Of a stretch of 64,000 bases of DNA, positions 40,839 to 49,050 are shown one piece after another. The notes below the pieces were generated by a model. It was not told the DNA's origin and searched no databases. It worked only from the letters and a program-made list of their open reading frames with translations. A program made the translations under genes and the position numbers. Each line of letters starts with the position of its first letter. The stretch's first letter is position 1. Source of the DNA: Nocardia aurea (GTDB taxonomy: Bacteria; Actinomycetota; Actinomycetes; Mycobacteriales; Mycobacteriaceae); the NCBI RefSeq assembly GCF_003123685.1, contig NZ_QCYJ01000103.1, positions 434,001 to 498,000 on the forward strand. The letters are read 5' to 3'.

Positions 40839-41330
40839 ATGGCTGTGTCATCGGATACGGCGCAAAGCCTGATCAAGGAGCTCTACCTGATGGGCCGGGC
40901 GATGCGTGTCGTCCTGTTGCATCCGGAGGAGGGCCAGTTGCTTCCCGGCGGGGTCGGGGTGCTCGGCTCGCTCGAAGCCAGGGGCGAATGCCGTCAGGTC
41001 GATCTGGCGACGGATCTGTGTATCAGTCCGTCGGCGTTGAGCAGGCATGTCGCCGAACTGGTCGGGGCGGGTTACATCAGTCGTCACGCCGACCCCGGCG
41101 ACGGCCGCGCCACGCTCGTCCGGATCACCCCCGAAGGGCGCGAACTGCTGTGCCGCGTCCGGGTCTCCCGCGCGAGGGGATTGCAGACCGCGCTCGCCGA
41201 CTGGAGCGAAGGTGACGCCGAACAGGCGTACCTGGCCGTCCAGCAGCTGAGAAACGCACTCACCGCACATCACACCGCACCGGGACAGCGTCGCCTCGGT
41301 CCGAAACAGAATCAGGAAGCAGATGTCTAG
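40839..41330 (+). CDS. MarR-family transcriptional regulator
   Basis: A 163-residue winged-helix regulator: VGVLGSLEARGECRQVDLATDLCISPSALSRHVAELVGAGYISRHADPGDGRATLVRITPEGREL covers the recognition helix and wing (about 40-105). The start is ATG 40839 with GGGAG five bases upstream. It overlaps the exporter gene by eight bases, so the two are one operon. Such pairs usually respond to toxic compounds that the exporter removes. Confidence 0.9.
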   Translation: MAVSSDTAQSLIKELYLMGRAMRVVLLHPEEGQLLPGGVGVLGSLEARGECRQVDLATDLCISPSALSRHVAELVGAGYISRHADPGDGRATLVRITPEGRELLCRVRVSRARGLQTALADWSEGDAEQAYLAVQQLRNALTAHHTAPGQRRLGPKQNQEADV

Positions 41331-42969
41331 TTCAGTCGAGGCGGTGACACCGCGTGATCCCTTCGCGATGACGCACCGCGAAATTCTCGAGGCGATGACC
41401 GGACTGCTCGCGGCGCTTTTCACGGCGCTGCTCAGCACCACGATCGTCGCGACCGCCCTGCCGACCATCATCGGTGACCTGAAGGGCTCGCAGACCGCCT
41501 ACGCCTGGGTCATCACCACGGCGCTGCTCGCCAACGCGGCCTCCACGCCGATCTGGGGTAAGTTCGCCGACCTGTTCAACAAGAAGGTGCTGGTCCAGAC
41601 GGCCATCGTCATCTTCGTGCTCGGCTCGATCGTCGCCGGTTTCGCGCACAGTGTGCCGCTGCTGCTCGTCGCGCGCGTCGTGCAGGGTGTCGGCATGGGT
41701 GGTCTGACCGCGCTCGTCGTCGCCATCATCGGTTCGATCGTCGCGCCGCGTGAGCGCGGCAGGTACTCCGGCTACATGGGCGCGGTCATGGCCGTCGCCA
41801 TGTCGGGTGGACCCATTCTCGGCGGCGTCATCGTCGACAGCCCCCTCGGGTGGCGCTGGTGCTTCTTCGTCTGCGTGCCGCTGGCCGTCATCGCGCTGGT
41901 GCTGTTGCAGCGGACCCTACGGCTGCCGACCGAACGCAAGACCGGTGTCTCGATCGACTGGCTCGGCGCCGCGCTGCTGACCGGTGGCGTGTCGGTACTA
42001 CTCATCTGGGTGTCCTTCGCGGGCAAGGCCGGTTACTACGACTGGATCTCGGGTGAATCGGCGCTCTATGTCGGCGGCGGACTGCTGCTGTTGCTGGCGA
42101 TGGTGTGGGTGGAATCGCGGGCGAAGTCGCCCATCATTCCGCTGCCGATCGTCACCGAGCGCACCACCGGCCTGGCGATCATCGCCTCGATCGCCGTGGG
42201 TATGGGCATGTTCGGCGCGACCACATTCCTCGGCCAGTACTTCCAGACCGCGCGCGGATTCTCGCCGACGATCGCCGGTGTTCTCACGATCCCGATGGTC
42301 GCGGGCATGCTCGCCGGCTCGGTGGGCTCGGGACAGCTGATCACTCGCTTCGGCAAGTGGAAGGGTTTCGTCGTCGCCGGCGCCACCTCGCTGGTGATCG
42401 GTCTCGGACTGCTGTCGACGATCGACCACGCGACGAGCCTGTGGCAGGTCGGAATCTACATCGCCCTCGTCGGACTCGGCGTCGGCATGATGATGCAGAA
42501 TCTGGTGCTCGCGGTGCAGAACACGGTGAGCGTGCACAATATCGGCGCCGCCTCCAGCAGCGTCGCGTTCTTCCGCACCTTCGGCGGCGCGATCGGAGTC
42601 TCGGTGCTCGGTTCGGTACTCGCCACCCGGGTGGGCGAACTGTCCGCACAGGGCTTCGACCGGATCGGCGTCCAAGCGGGCTCCTCCGGCGGCGGCAACC
42701 TCGACATCGGCGCACTGCCCGCGCCCATCGCCGCGATCGTGCGCGCCGCCTACGGTGACGCCACCGGACGGATCTTCCTGATCGCGGCGGGCGCGGCGAT
42801 CGTCGCACTGCTCGCCGCGACGCTCCTGCCGAACAATCCGCTGCGCCGCACCATCGACATCGACCCGGACCTCGACCCCATGCGGGCCGAGAACGACGCG
42901 GACGACGCCCCGGTGGGCGAGTTCGACGGCGGCCGGCAGAAGGTCGGAGCCGGTTCGGGTTCGGCGTAA
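41323..42969 (+). CDS. MFS multidrug exporter, DHA2 (14-helix, EmrB/QacA) type
   Basis: A 548-residue membrane transporter. The first helix carries the DHA2 motif (LLSTTIVATALPTIIGDL), followed by WVITTALLANAASTPIWGKFADLFNKK (motif A), RVVQGVGMGGL (motif B) and the antiporter motif SGGPILGGVIVDSPLGWRW (motif C). About 14 membrane segments fit the family length. It is co-transcribed with the overlapping marR gene. It probably exports hydrophobic drugs or metabolites by proton antiport. A strong terminator follows at 43000. Confidence 0.92.
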   Translation: MSSSVEAVTPRDPFAMTHREILEAMTGLLAALFTALLSTTIVATALPTIIGDLKGSQTAYAWVITTALLANAASTPIWGKFADLFNKKVLVQTAIVIFVLGSIVAGFAHSVPLLLVARVVQGVGMGGLTALVVAIIGSIVAPRERGRYSGYMGAVMAVAMSGGPILGGVIVDSPLGWRWCFFVCVPLAVIALVLLQRTLRLPTERKTGVSIDWLGAALLTGGVSVLLIWVSFAGKAGYYDWISGESALYVGGGLLLLLAMVWVESRAKSPIIPLPIVTERTTGLAIIASIAVGMGMFGATTFLGQYFQTARGFSPTIAGVLTIPMVAGMLAGSVGSGQLITRFGKWKGFVVAGATSLVIGLGLLSTIDHATSLWQVGIYIALVGLGVGMMMQNLVLAVQNTVSVHNIGAASSSVAFFRTFGGAIGVSVLGSVLATRVGELSAQGFDRIGVQAGSSGGGNLDIGALPAPIAAIVRAAYGDATGRIFLIAAGAAIVALLAATLLPNNPLRRTIDIDPDLDPMRAENDADDAPVGEFDGGRQKVGAGSGSA

Positions 42970-42999
42970 CTGCCCGGTCGGTCTCGCACCGCCCTCGAT

Positions 43000-43036
43000 G
43001 ATCACCGCCCCCGCTGTCGCAGCGGGGGCGGTGATC
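43000..43036 (+). terminator. Strong terminator hairpin after the MFS exporter gene
   Basis: A perfect 17-bp stem (GATCACCGCCCCCGCTG with its complement) and loop TCG, 31 bases after the stop. There is no T-run, as is common in high-GC actinobacteria. Confidence 0.75.
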
Positions 43037-43151
43037 TGTGTATCCGGCAGCTAGGTCCCGTGTACCGCCACGAGGTGGCGTCCTCCTGGGGGCGGTGATC
43101 TGCGTATCCGGCGGCTACGTCCCGTGTATCGCCGTGAGGTAGGCGTCCCCC
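43024..43151. repeat. 64-bp imperfect tandem duplication
   Basis: Two adjacent copies with a 64-base period start at 43024 and 43088, both opening with GGGGGCGGTGATCTG and sharing TATCCGGC and CCCGTGTA. They differ at scattered positions. The first copy begins inside the right arm of the terminator stem. No gene is visible here. Confidence 0.6.
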
Positions 43152-43371
43152 CGGGGCTGCTCCGTAGACGCGTCGCGGGCGGGAAGTGCGGGCGCGCGTC
43201 GTGGTGAATGCTCACCTTGCGCGCTGTGGGAGTTCGGCGGGGCGTGTCCGGTTCGCCTGCGGCCTGCGCCGACAATCTCCCACCGAACACGCAGGATTCC
43301 CGCATTCGGGGCGATGAATGTCCGCGGAGGCCGGGGCCTCGAGCCCACCGAGCCGACCGAGCGAGGCACGC

Positions 43372-43416
43372 GAGCCCACCGAGCCCACCGAGCCCACCGA
43401 GCCCACCGAGCCCACC
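43372..43416. repeat. 9-bp minisatellite GAGCCCACC, five perfect copies
   Basis: Five uninterrupted copies of GAGCCCACC, with two more (one altered) at 43341-43358. The array ends exactly at the palindrome upstream of the VOC gene. Minus-strand reading frames with Gly-Ser-Val repeats here are a by-product of this array. Confidence 0.85.
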
Positions 43417-43448
43417 GATTAACTCTGTACAATGTACTGAGTTAATCG
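43416..43448. promoter_or_regulatory. 33-bp near-perfect palindrome upstream of the VOC gene
   Basis: Outer arms CGATTAACTC/GAGTTAATCG and inner arms GTACA/TGTAC leave only three unpaired positions. It ends 16 bases before the start codon, ahead of a strong GGAGGAGG site. Size and symmetry fit a TetR- or MarR-type operator, but no regulator gene is adjacent. Confidence 0.6.
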
Positions 43449-43464
43449 GTGTCGGAGGAGGAAT

Positions 43465-43854
43465 ATGAAGGTCGTCGAGTCCATCGCCTGTCTGAATGTC
43501 GATGATGTGCCGGGTGCGGTGGCGTTCTTCGCGAAGTACTTCGGGTTCGAGGAACTGTTCGCCGCCGACGGGTTCGCGTCGTTGTCGCGCCCCGACTCGG
43601 GCATGAAGATCGCGCTGCACCGCAGAGGGTTGGAGGTGCTGCCGGAGGGGTTTCGGGACCAGCGGATGGCGGGGGTGATGCTCGCCTTCCAGGTCGAGGA
43701 CCTCGAAGTCGAGGAGCGACGGTTACAGGCGGAGGGTGCGCCGTTCCTCCTGCCGATGACCCGGCAGGAGTGGGGCGAGAGGGCGTTGCTCGTCGCAGGG
43801 CCGGACGGGATCGTCGTCGAACTGTGCGACTTCCCGGAGGCTCCGGGAGCGTAG
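43465..43854 (+). CDS. VOC-family (glyoxalase/bleomycin-resistance-like) protein
   Basis: A 129-residue protein of the vicinal-oxygen-chelate fold: SIACLNVDDVPGAVAFFAKYFGFEELF at the N-terminus and the second beta-alpha module ALLVAGPDGIVVELCDFP at the C-terminus, where Glu is a likely metal ligand. The ATG at 43465 follows GGAGGAGG. It may bind or modify a toxic small molecule. A large palindrome directly upstream suggests tight control. The 200 bases downstream, to the COX15 gene end, hold no supported gene. Confidence 0.82.
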   Translation: MKVVESIACLNVDDVPGAVAFFAKYFGFEELFAADGFASLSRPDSGMKIALHRRGLEVLPEGFRDQRMAGVMLAFQVEDLEVEERRLQAEGAPFLLPMTRQEWGERALLVAGPDGIVVELCDFPEAPGA

Positions 43855-44054
43855 TCCACTTTTCGATCGGAGCCGGGGGCCGAACGCTGAGGCTCCGCGG
43901 GCGTAATTCCGGTATCGGTCGGAGCCGGGGTTCGATAGCGGATCCCCTGCTCCGGCGCACTGATCGGGGGGCAGAGGGCCGACGGCGAGCGCGCCGACCC
44001 GGGAACGATGATCGGCCCGCGCAGACGGAAGCGGTTCTGTGAGTCGCCTGACGC

Positions 44055-45029
44055 TCAGACGGCTCGGGCGGCTGCGGTGGGCAGCGGTGCGGTCACCTTC
44101 TCGCGCGTGCGCAACGATGCCCAGAGTGCGGCGGTGGCGGCGGTGCACGCGCCCGCGCCCGCGACGTGGAAGACGACGAGCACGGCGGGGACGTCGGTGA
44201 AGTACTGCACGACGCCGATGAGCGCCTGCGAGCAGACCAGTGCCAGCAGGGTGAACAGCCGGGCGCGGACGGCGGGGGTGATGCCGACGGCGAACAGGCC
44301 GAACGCCAGGCCGATCAGCAGCGCCAGGTAGCCGACCAGCAATTGTGAATGCAGGTGGACGAGCGTGACGATCTCGACCTCGAGTCGCGCGACCGGGCGG
44401 TCGATACTCTTGTCGCCCGCGTGCGGTCCGGCGGCGGTGACGAGTGTGCCCGCGACCAGGACGGCGGCCAGCGCGGCGGCGCTGAGGGCGGTGAGCCAAC
44501 GCAGCGGCGCGGGGGCGCGCACGGCTTCTATTCCGTCGTCGGGTTCGGAGACCTTGGCGTACAGCACGGTCGCCAGCCACACCATCAGCATGGAGACCAG
44601 CAGGTGCACCGCGACGGTCCACCAGAGCAGTCCGGTGCGGACGGTGATCCCGCCGATGACGGCCTGCAATACCGTGCCGCCCGGCATCAGCCAGGCGTAC
44701 ACCAGCACTTCGTGGCGGCGTCGGGCTCGGATCACGGCGAGCACGATCAGTCCGGCGAAGAGGCTGACCACGAAGGTCAGCATGCGGTTGCCGAATTCGA
44801 CCGCCTGGTGCACGACCGCGACTTCGGACACCCCGATCGGGGTGAAGCTGCCGGGGAAGCATCGCGGCCATGTCGGGCAGCCGAGTCCGGAGGCGGTGAC
44901 CCGGACGATCGACCCGGTGACGGCGATCCCGGCCTGGGTGAGGATCACCGCGAACGCGGTCAACCGCTGCACTCGCAGTGAGGGCAGCGGGAGGCGATCG
45001 ACAAGTCGGACGAATGCGCGATACAGCAC
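44055..45029 (-). CDS. ctaA: Heme A synthase, COX15/CtaA family
   Basis: A 324-residue polytopic membrane enzyme that converts heme O to heme A. Family blocks are GSIVRVTASGLGCPTWPRCFPG (with its Cys pair), VHQAVEFGNRML and later the heme-binding histidines in LVHLHSQLLVGY and VFHVAGAGACTA. About eight membrane segments are seen. The start is GTG 45029 without a clear ribosome-binding site. The position equals Rv1456c. It works with CtaB encoded at 32041. Confidence 0.93.
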   Translation of the reverse strand: MLYRAFVRLVDRLPLPSLRVQRLTAFAVILTQAGIAVTGSIVRVTASGLGCPTWPRCFPGSFTPIGVSEVAVVHQAVEFGNRMLTFVVSLFAGLIVLAVIRARRRHEVLVYAWLMPGGTVLQAVIGGITVRTGLLWWTVAVHLLVSMLMVWLATVLYAKVSEPDDGIEAVRAPAPLRWLTALSAAALAAVLVAGTLVTAAGPHAGDKSIDRPVARLEVEIVTLVHLHSQLLVGYLALLIGLAFGLFAVGITPAVRARLFTLLALVCSQALIGVVQYFTDVPAVLVVFHVAGAGACTAATAALWASLRTREKVTAPLPTAAARAV

Positions 45030-45091
45030 CCGACGATGGTAGCGGCAGCCGATCCGGCCACCGCACCCGGACTACTACAAGGCGTCGTTAG

Positions 45092-45883
45092 TCAGTGGAA
45101 GCGGAAGAATCGCGTGCCGAGGAAGGCGCAGACCGCGCCCCACACCGCGAGTACGACGAGCCCGAACCAATCGAGGGAACCGCGCAGCGCCTCCTCCAGC
45201 GTGACGGCGAGCGCGCCGGAGGGAATCAGGCGGGCCAGTACGTTCACCACGGTCGGCAAGTCGTCGGAGGCGAAGACGATACTGGCGATGCCGAGCATGA
45301 CGAACCAGAGCACATTCGCCAGCGCGAGCACGACCTCCGCCTTGAGGGTGCCGCCGAGCAGCAGGCCCATGGTGGCGAAGGTGAACGTGCCCAGGGCGAT
45401 GACCAGGGCGCCGAGCAGCAGGCCCGTCGCCTCGGGTCGCCAGCCCAGCGCGACGCCGATGAGGCCGAGCACGATCGCTTGGAGCGCCACCACGATCAGC
45501 ACCGCGGCGCTCTTGCCCGCGATGATGCCCCAGCGCGGAAGTGCCGTGGCGCCCAAGCGTTTCAGCGCACCGTACCGGCGATCGAATCCGACCGCGATGG
45601 CCTGCCCGGTGAACGCCGTCGACATCACCGCCACCATCATCACCGCGGGCACGATCTTGTCGACCCGGTCGTCGCCGAGTCCGCCGAAGGGCAGCAGGGC
45701 CAACCCGACGAGCAGGGTGATCGGGATGAACAGCGTCAGCAGCAGCTGTTCGCCGTTACGCAGCAACAGGATCAGTTCGAGTCGGGTCTGCGCGAGCAGC
45801 ATGGCGGTGCGCGCGGCCGGGCGCGGCGCGGGAGAGAAGGTGCCCGGCGCGAAGCGGTTGGCCGCGGGGTCGACGTTGGTCAT
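45092..45883 (-). CDS. ABC transporter permease (ABC-2 type exporter)
   Basis: A 263-residue membrane subunit with six hydrophobic segments (LLLTLFIPITLLVGLALL, VPAVMMVAVMSTAFTGQAI and others) and the family segment AVGFDRRYGALKRLGATALPR. Its ATG at 45883 overlaps the ATPase stop (ATGA). It corresponds by position to Rv1457c. With the ATPase it forms a daunorubicin/DrrAB-like exporter; the cargo is unknown, though this conserved location next to mptB and heme genes is striking. Confidence 0.9.
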   Translation of the reverse strand: MTNVDPAANRFAPGTFSPAPRPAARTAMLLAQTRLELILLLRNGEQLLLTLFIPITLLVGLALLPFGGLGDDRVDKIVPAVMMVAVMSTAFTGQAIAVGFDRRYGALKRLGATALPRWGIIAGKSAAVLIVVALQAIVLGLIGVALGWRPEATGLLLGALVIALGTFTFATMGLLLGGTLKAEVVLALANVLWFVMLGIASIVFASDDLPTVVNVLARLIPSGALAVTLEEALRGSLDWFGLVVLAVWGAVCAFLGTRFFRFH

Positions 45884-46812
45884 CCGCGCAGATCCCGTCC
45901 GGTGAGTTCCAAGAAGACGTCCTCCAGCCGACGCTGATCGATGCGGATATCGGTGGCCAGGACATTGAGCCTGGCGCACCACGCCGTTGTCGTCGCCAGC
46001 ACCTGCGGGTCGATCTCGCCTTCGATCAGGTAGGAGCCCGGCGTAGTCTCGCGCGGCGAGAACCCTTCCGGCAGCGCTGATTTCAGCAATTCGAGGTTCA
46101 GCTTCGGCGGGGCGGTGAAGCGCAGTTGCCCGGCTGCTCCGTGCGCGGTGACCTCGGCCGGCGTGCCCGCGGCGACGATCTGCCCGTGGTCGATGATGAT
46201 GAGCTGATCGGCGAGCTGTTCGGCCTCGTCCATCAGATGCGTGGTCAGTACGACGGTCACCCCGTCGCGGCGCAGCGCGTCGATGAGTTCCCAGACGATG
46301 AGGCGGGCCTGCGCGTCCAGACCGGCGGTCGGTTCGTCGAGGAAGACGATCTCCGGGCGTCCGACCAGCGCGCACGCGAGGGCGAGGCGCTGTTGCTGCC
46401 CGCCGGACAGGCGTCGGTAGGGGGTGCGCCGATTGTCCTGGAGGCCGAGAGTTCGCAGCAACCAGTCCGGATCGAGCGGGTCGGCCGAGTAGGCGGCGAC
46501 CAGTTCGAGCATCTCCCCGGCGCGGGCGCCGGGGTAGGCGCCGCCGCCCTGCAACATGACGCCGATCCGCGAACGCAGCCGCTCGGAGTCGGCGATCGGA
46601 TCCGCGCCGAGTACCCGGACCGATCCGGCGTCGGGGGTGACGAACCCCTCGCACATCTCGACGGTGGTCGTCTTACCCGCGCCGTTGGGGCCGAGGAGCG
46701 CGAGCACTTGGGCCCGTTCGACGTCGAAGGACAGGCCGTCTACCGCGGTGGTCTCGCCGTAACGCTTGACGACTCCATCGACGCGGACGGCGGGTCCAGA
46801 GGCAACGGTCAC
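45880..46812 (-). CDS. ABC transporter ATPase (DrrA-like)
   Basis: A 310-residue ATPase: Walker A LGPNGAGKTT, Q-loop IGVMLQGGGAYPG, signature RLSGGQQQRLALACAL, Walker B IVFLDEPTAGLD and the switch His in LTTHLMDEAEQLAD. The C-terminal extension (from about 225) ends RRLEDVFLELTGRDLRG, typical of the ABC-2 exporter ATPases. The start is GTG 46812. The position equals Rv1458c, paired with the overlapping permease gene. Confidence 0.93.
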   Translation of the reverse strand: MTVASGPAVRVDGVVKRYGETTAVDGLSFDVERAQVLALLGPNGAGKTTTVEMCEGFVTPDAGSVRVLGADPIADSERLRSRIGVMLQGGGAYPGARAGEMLELVAAYSADPLDPDWLLRTLGLQDNRRTPYRRLSGGQQQRLALACALVGRPEIVFLDEPTAGLDAQARLIVWELIDALRRDGVTVVLTTHLMDEAEQLADQLIIIDHGQIVAAGTPAEVTAHGAAGQLRFTAPPKLNLELLKSALPEGFSPRETTPGSYLIEGEIDPQVLATTTAWCARLNVLATDIRIDQRRLEDVFLELTGRDLRG

Positions 46813-46866
46813 GGTGTCACACCGTATGCCTCGGGCCGATGTGACCTGGAAGACACCCCCGCACGG

Positions 46867-48765
46867 TCAGTCGCCCGACCGCGCCGCGGGCAGCGCGTTC
46901 TCCGCGCCGGATCTGTTCAACCGCCACGGCAGCGATTTGCGGGTGGCCAGAATCATCAGCAGGCAGGTGACGATGGTGATCGCCGCGGCGTAGATGAGGA
47001 CGAACGGGGTGATGTCGCTGCCCGACGGCATCAGCAGTACGGCCACCGTCGCCGAGGCCACCGTCGCCGGGACGCGGAAGGCGGGCCGGTTGGCCCACGC
47101 GGCCAGCGGCACGATGCCCCACAGCAGGTACCACGGCTGCACCACCGGGAACAGCAGCACGACCGCGCCGAACGCGACGCCGAGCGCGCCCACCGGATGC
47201 AGGCGACCACTCCAGGTGGCGATCAGCAGACGCACCACGATCAGCGCGGCGGCCGCGGCGGCGATCGGACGGGTGATGCTGAGCAGCGCCGTGGTGTGAT
47301 CGCCGAGACCGAGCAGAACGCCGCCGAATCCGGTGGCGACGCCCAGGGCCGTCGGCAGTGACATCCAGCTGCGCACCGTGCTCGCCGTGTTGAGCGTGTC
47401 GATCCAGCCGAAGCCGAGTCCGCTGCCGAAACACACCGCGAGCAGCACCGTCGCGGTCGTGGCGCCGAGCAGCAGCGCCGCGCTGCAGATCGCGCGCCAA
47501 CTGCCGCCCCACCGTCTGGCCAAGGCCATCCAGACGAACGCGAGCGCGAGCATCGAGGGGATCTTGACGGTGGCCGAGAGCGCGATCACCGTCGTGCCCG
47601 CCAGTAACAGGGTCAGGGTGTGACCGCGTATCGGGCCGGTGCGACCGAGCGCGGCCAGGCACAGTTCCAGCCCGACCAGCATCAGGCCGATCATCATCGC
47701 CTCGTTGTGCACACCGGACACCAGGTGGAATATCACCAGCGGATTCGCGGCGCCCAGCCACAGCGCGGCGACACCGGAGACGCGGCAGCGCTGCGCCAGA
47801 CGCGGCAACGCCCACACGATGCACGCGATGCCGACCAGCGCGAGCAGGCGATGCAGTAGTACACCGGCCAGAATGTTCTCGCCGGTCAGTTCCGCGATGC
47901 CCTTGCCGAACCAGATCGACAGCGGACCGTACGGCGCGGGGGAGTTCTGCCAGATATTCGGGACGCTGCGGGTGAGCACATGGTCCTGGCCCAGTCCGGT
48001 CACCGGGCCGACGTCGTAGGGATCGAGTCCGCGCGCCGCGATCTCGCCCTGGGCCAGATAGGAATACACGTCCTGGCTGAACATCGGCGGCGCGACCGAG
48101 AGCGGGATGATCCACAGCAGTAGCGTGCGATCCAGTTGCGACCGGCTCAGCCTGCGGACCCGATTCGATTGCAGGCCGAGCGCGAACCGCCCGAGCAGCA
48201 GCCAGGCCAGCATGACGATGACGGTGCCGAGCATGGTCACCGCGAGCCCGGAACTGTGGACCCGCGCGGGCAGACCGAGGATGGCCTTGCCGTAGGTGGG
48301 GTTCTGCAATGTCGGCTGCGCGCCGAGTCCGAGCGCGCCGATCGCCATCATCACCGAACCGGTCGCGCCGAGCAGTCGGACCCGGCGCAGCTGGCCGGTC
48401 TCGGTCTCGTTGAGACCGGCGGCTTCGGGTTCGTTGACGTGCAGCGCTTCGCTGACGGTGTGATCGGGCGGGACATCGATTCCGATGACGCGCCTGCCGA
48501 GGGCGACGGCGGAGGCGAACGGCTTGGTCGCGCGCAGTCGGGTCAGGGTTCTCGAGGGGGCGGATCGATCGTCATCGACACCGTCTTCACCCTGTTGGCC
48601 TGACTTCACCGGGTCAGCGTAGCCGATCGGGGGTGGGCGTTCCGTGGTCGGAAGCACGGCGCTGATCCCCTGTTCGCGACGGGGTTCGGGGGTGCCCGAG
48701 CGGGCCGATCCCGGTGGGCTCGCAACCGGTCGACGTCGGCCGGTGCCTCCGTCGGAGGTCGTCAC
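46867..48765 (-). CDS. mptB: Alpha-(1->6)-mannopyranosyltransferase MptB
   Basis: A membrane GT-C glycosyltransferase, up to 632 residues, that starts the alpha-1,6-mannan core of lipomannan/lipoarabinomannan using polyprenyl-phosphate mannose. The N-terminal cytoplasmic part (about 125 residues) is polar. The catalytic loop after the early helices contains FSQDVYSYLAQGEIAARGLDPYDVGP, the acidic GT-C motif. About twelve helices follow (e.g. VVQPWYLLWGIVPLAAWANRP). The true start is uncertain: GTG 48765 gives the longest form, GTG 48609 is an alternative nearer the usual length. The position equals Rv1459c, divergent from sufR. Confidence 0.9.
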   Translation of the reverse strand: MTTSDGGTGRRRPVASPPGSARSGTPEPRREQGISAVLPTTERPPPIGYADPVKSGQQGEDGVDDDRSAPSRTLTRLRATKPFASAVALGRRVIGIDVPPDHTVSEALHVNEPEAAGLNETETGQLRRVRLLGATGSVMMAIGALGLGAQPTLQNPTYGKAILGLPARVHSSGLAVTMLGTVIVMLAWLLLGRFALGLQSNRVRRLSRSQLDRTLLLWIIPLSVAPPMFSQDVYSYLAQGEIAARGLDPYDVGPVTGLGQDHVLTRSVPNIWQNSPAPYGPLSIWFGKGIAELTGENILAGVLLHRLLALVGIACIVWALPRLAQRCRVSGVAALWLGAANPLVIFHLVSGVHNEAMMIGLMLVGLELCLAALGRTGPIRGHTLTLLLAGTTVIALSATVKIPSMLALAFVWMALARRWGGSWRAICSAALLLGATTATVLLAVCFGSGLGFGWIDTLNTASTVRSWMSLPTALGVATGFGGVLLGLGDHTTALLSITRPIAAAAAALIVVRLLIATWSGRLHPVGALGVAFGAVVLLFPVVQPWYLLWGIVPLAAWANRPAFRVPATVASATVAVLLMPSGSDITPFVLIYAAAITIVTCLLMILATRKSLPWRLNRSGAENALPAARSGD

Positions 48766-49035
48766 CGCGACCCTGCTCGCGTCGACGTTGTGGCCGTCTC
48801 GGCTCGTGGAGGTGCCGAGCCGGGTGCGCCGCCGGGGTGATTATCGAATTCCGCACGTCGCGTGGACCCGATGTGTGGATTCACGCGGTGTGCTGCGCGT
48901 CACTCACGATGGCGGTCGGACACCGCGCGCAGCCGACGTTTCGCACGGTCACACGCATGGATGTCCGATTTTCCGCAGGTAGAGCCCTACTTCTAGTCAG
49001 GGCACCCTTATTAGATTTCGGGAACGAATTCCGCC

Positions 49036-49050
49036 ACACTGATGTTGTGA
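49036..49050. promoter_or_regulatory. SufR operator overlapping the sufR start
   Basis: ACACT-GATGT-TGTGA matches exactly the ACACT-N5-TGTGA inverted repeat described for mycobacterial SufR. It covers the GTG start (49047), so bound SufR would block the promoter or early transcription of the whole suf operon. Confidence 0.75.

Noticed and set aside
43051..43620. Minus-strand frame with Gly-Gly-Leu and Val-Gly-Ser repeats
   Set aside because: The repeats are the 9-bp minisatellite read on the other strand, and the frame overlaps the palindrome and the VOC gene.
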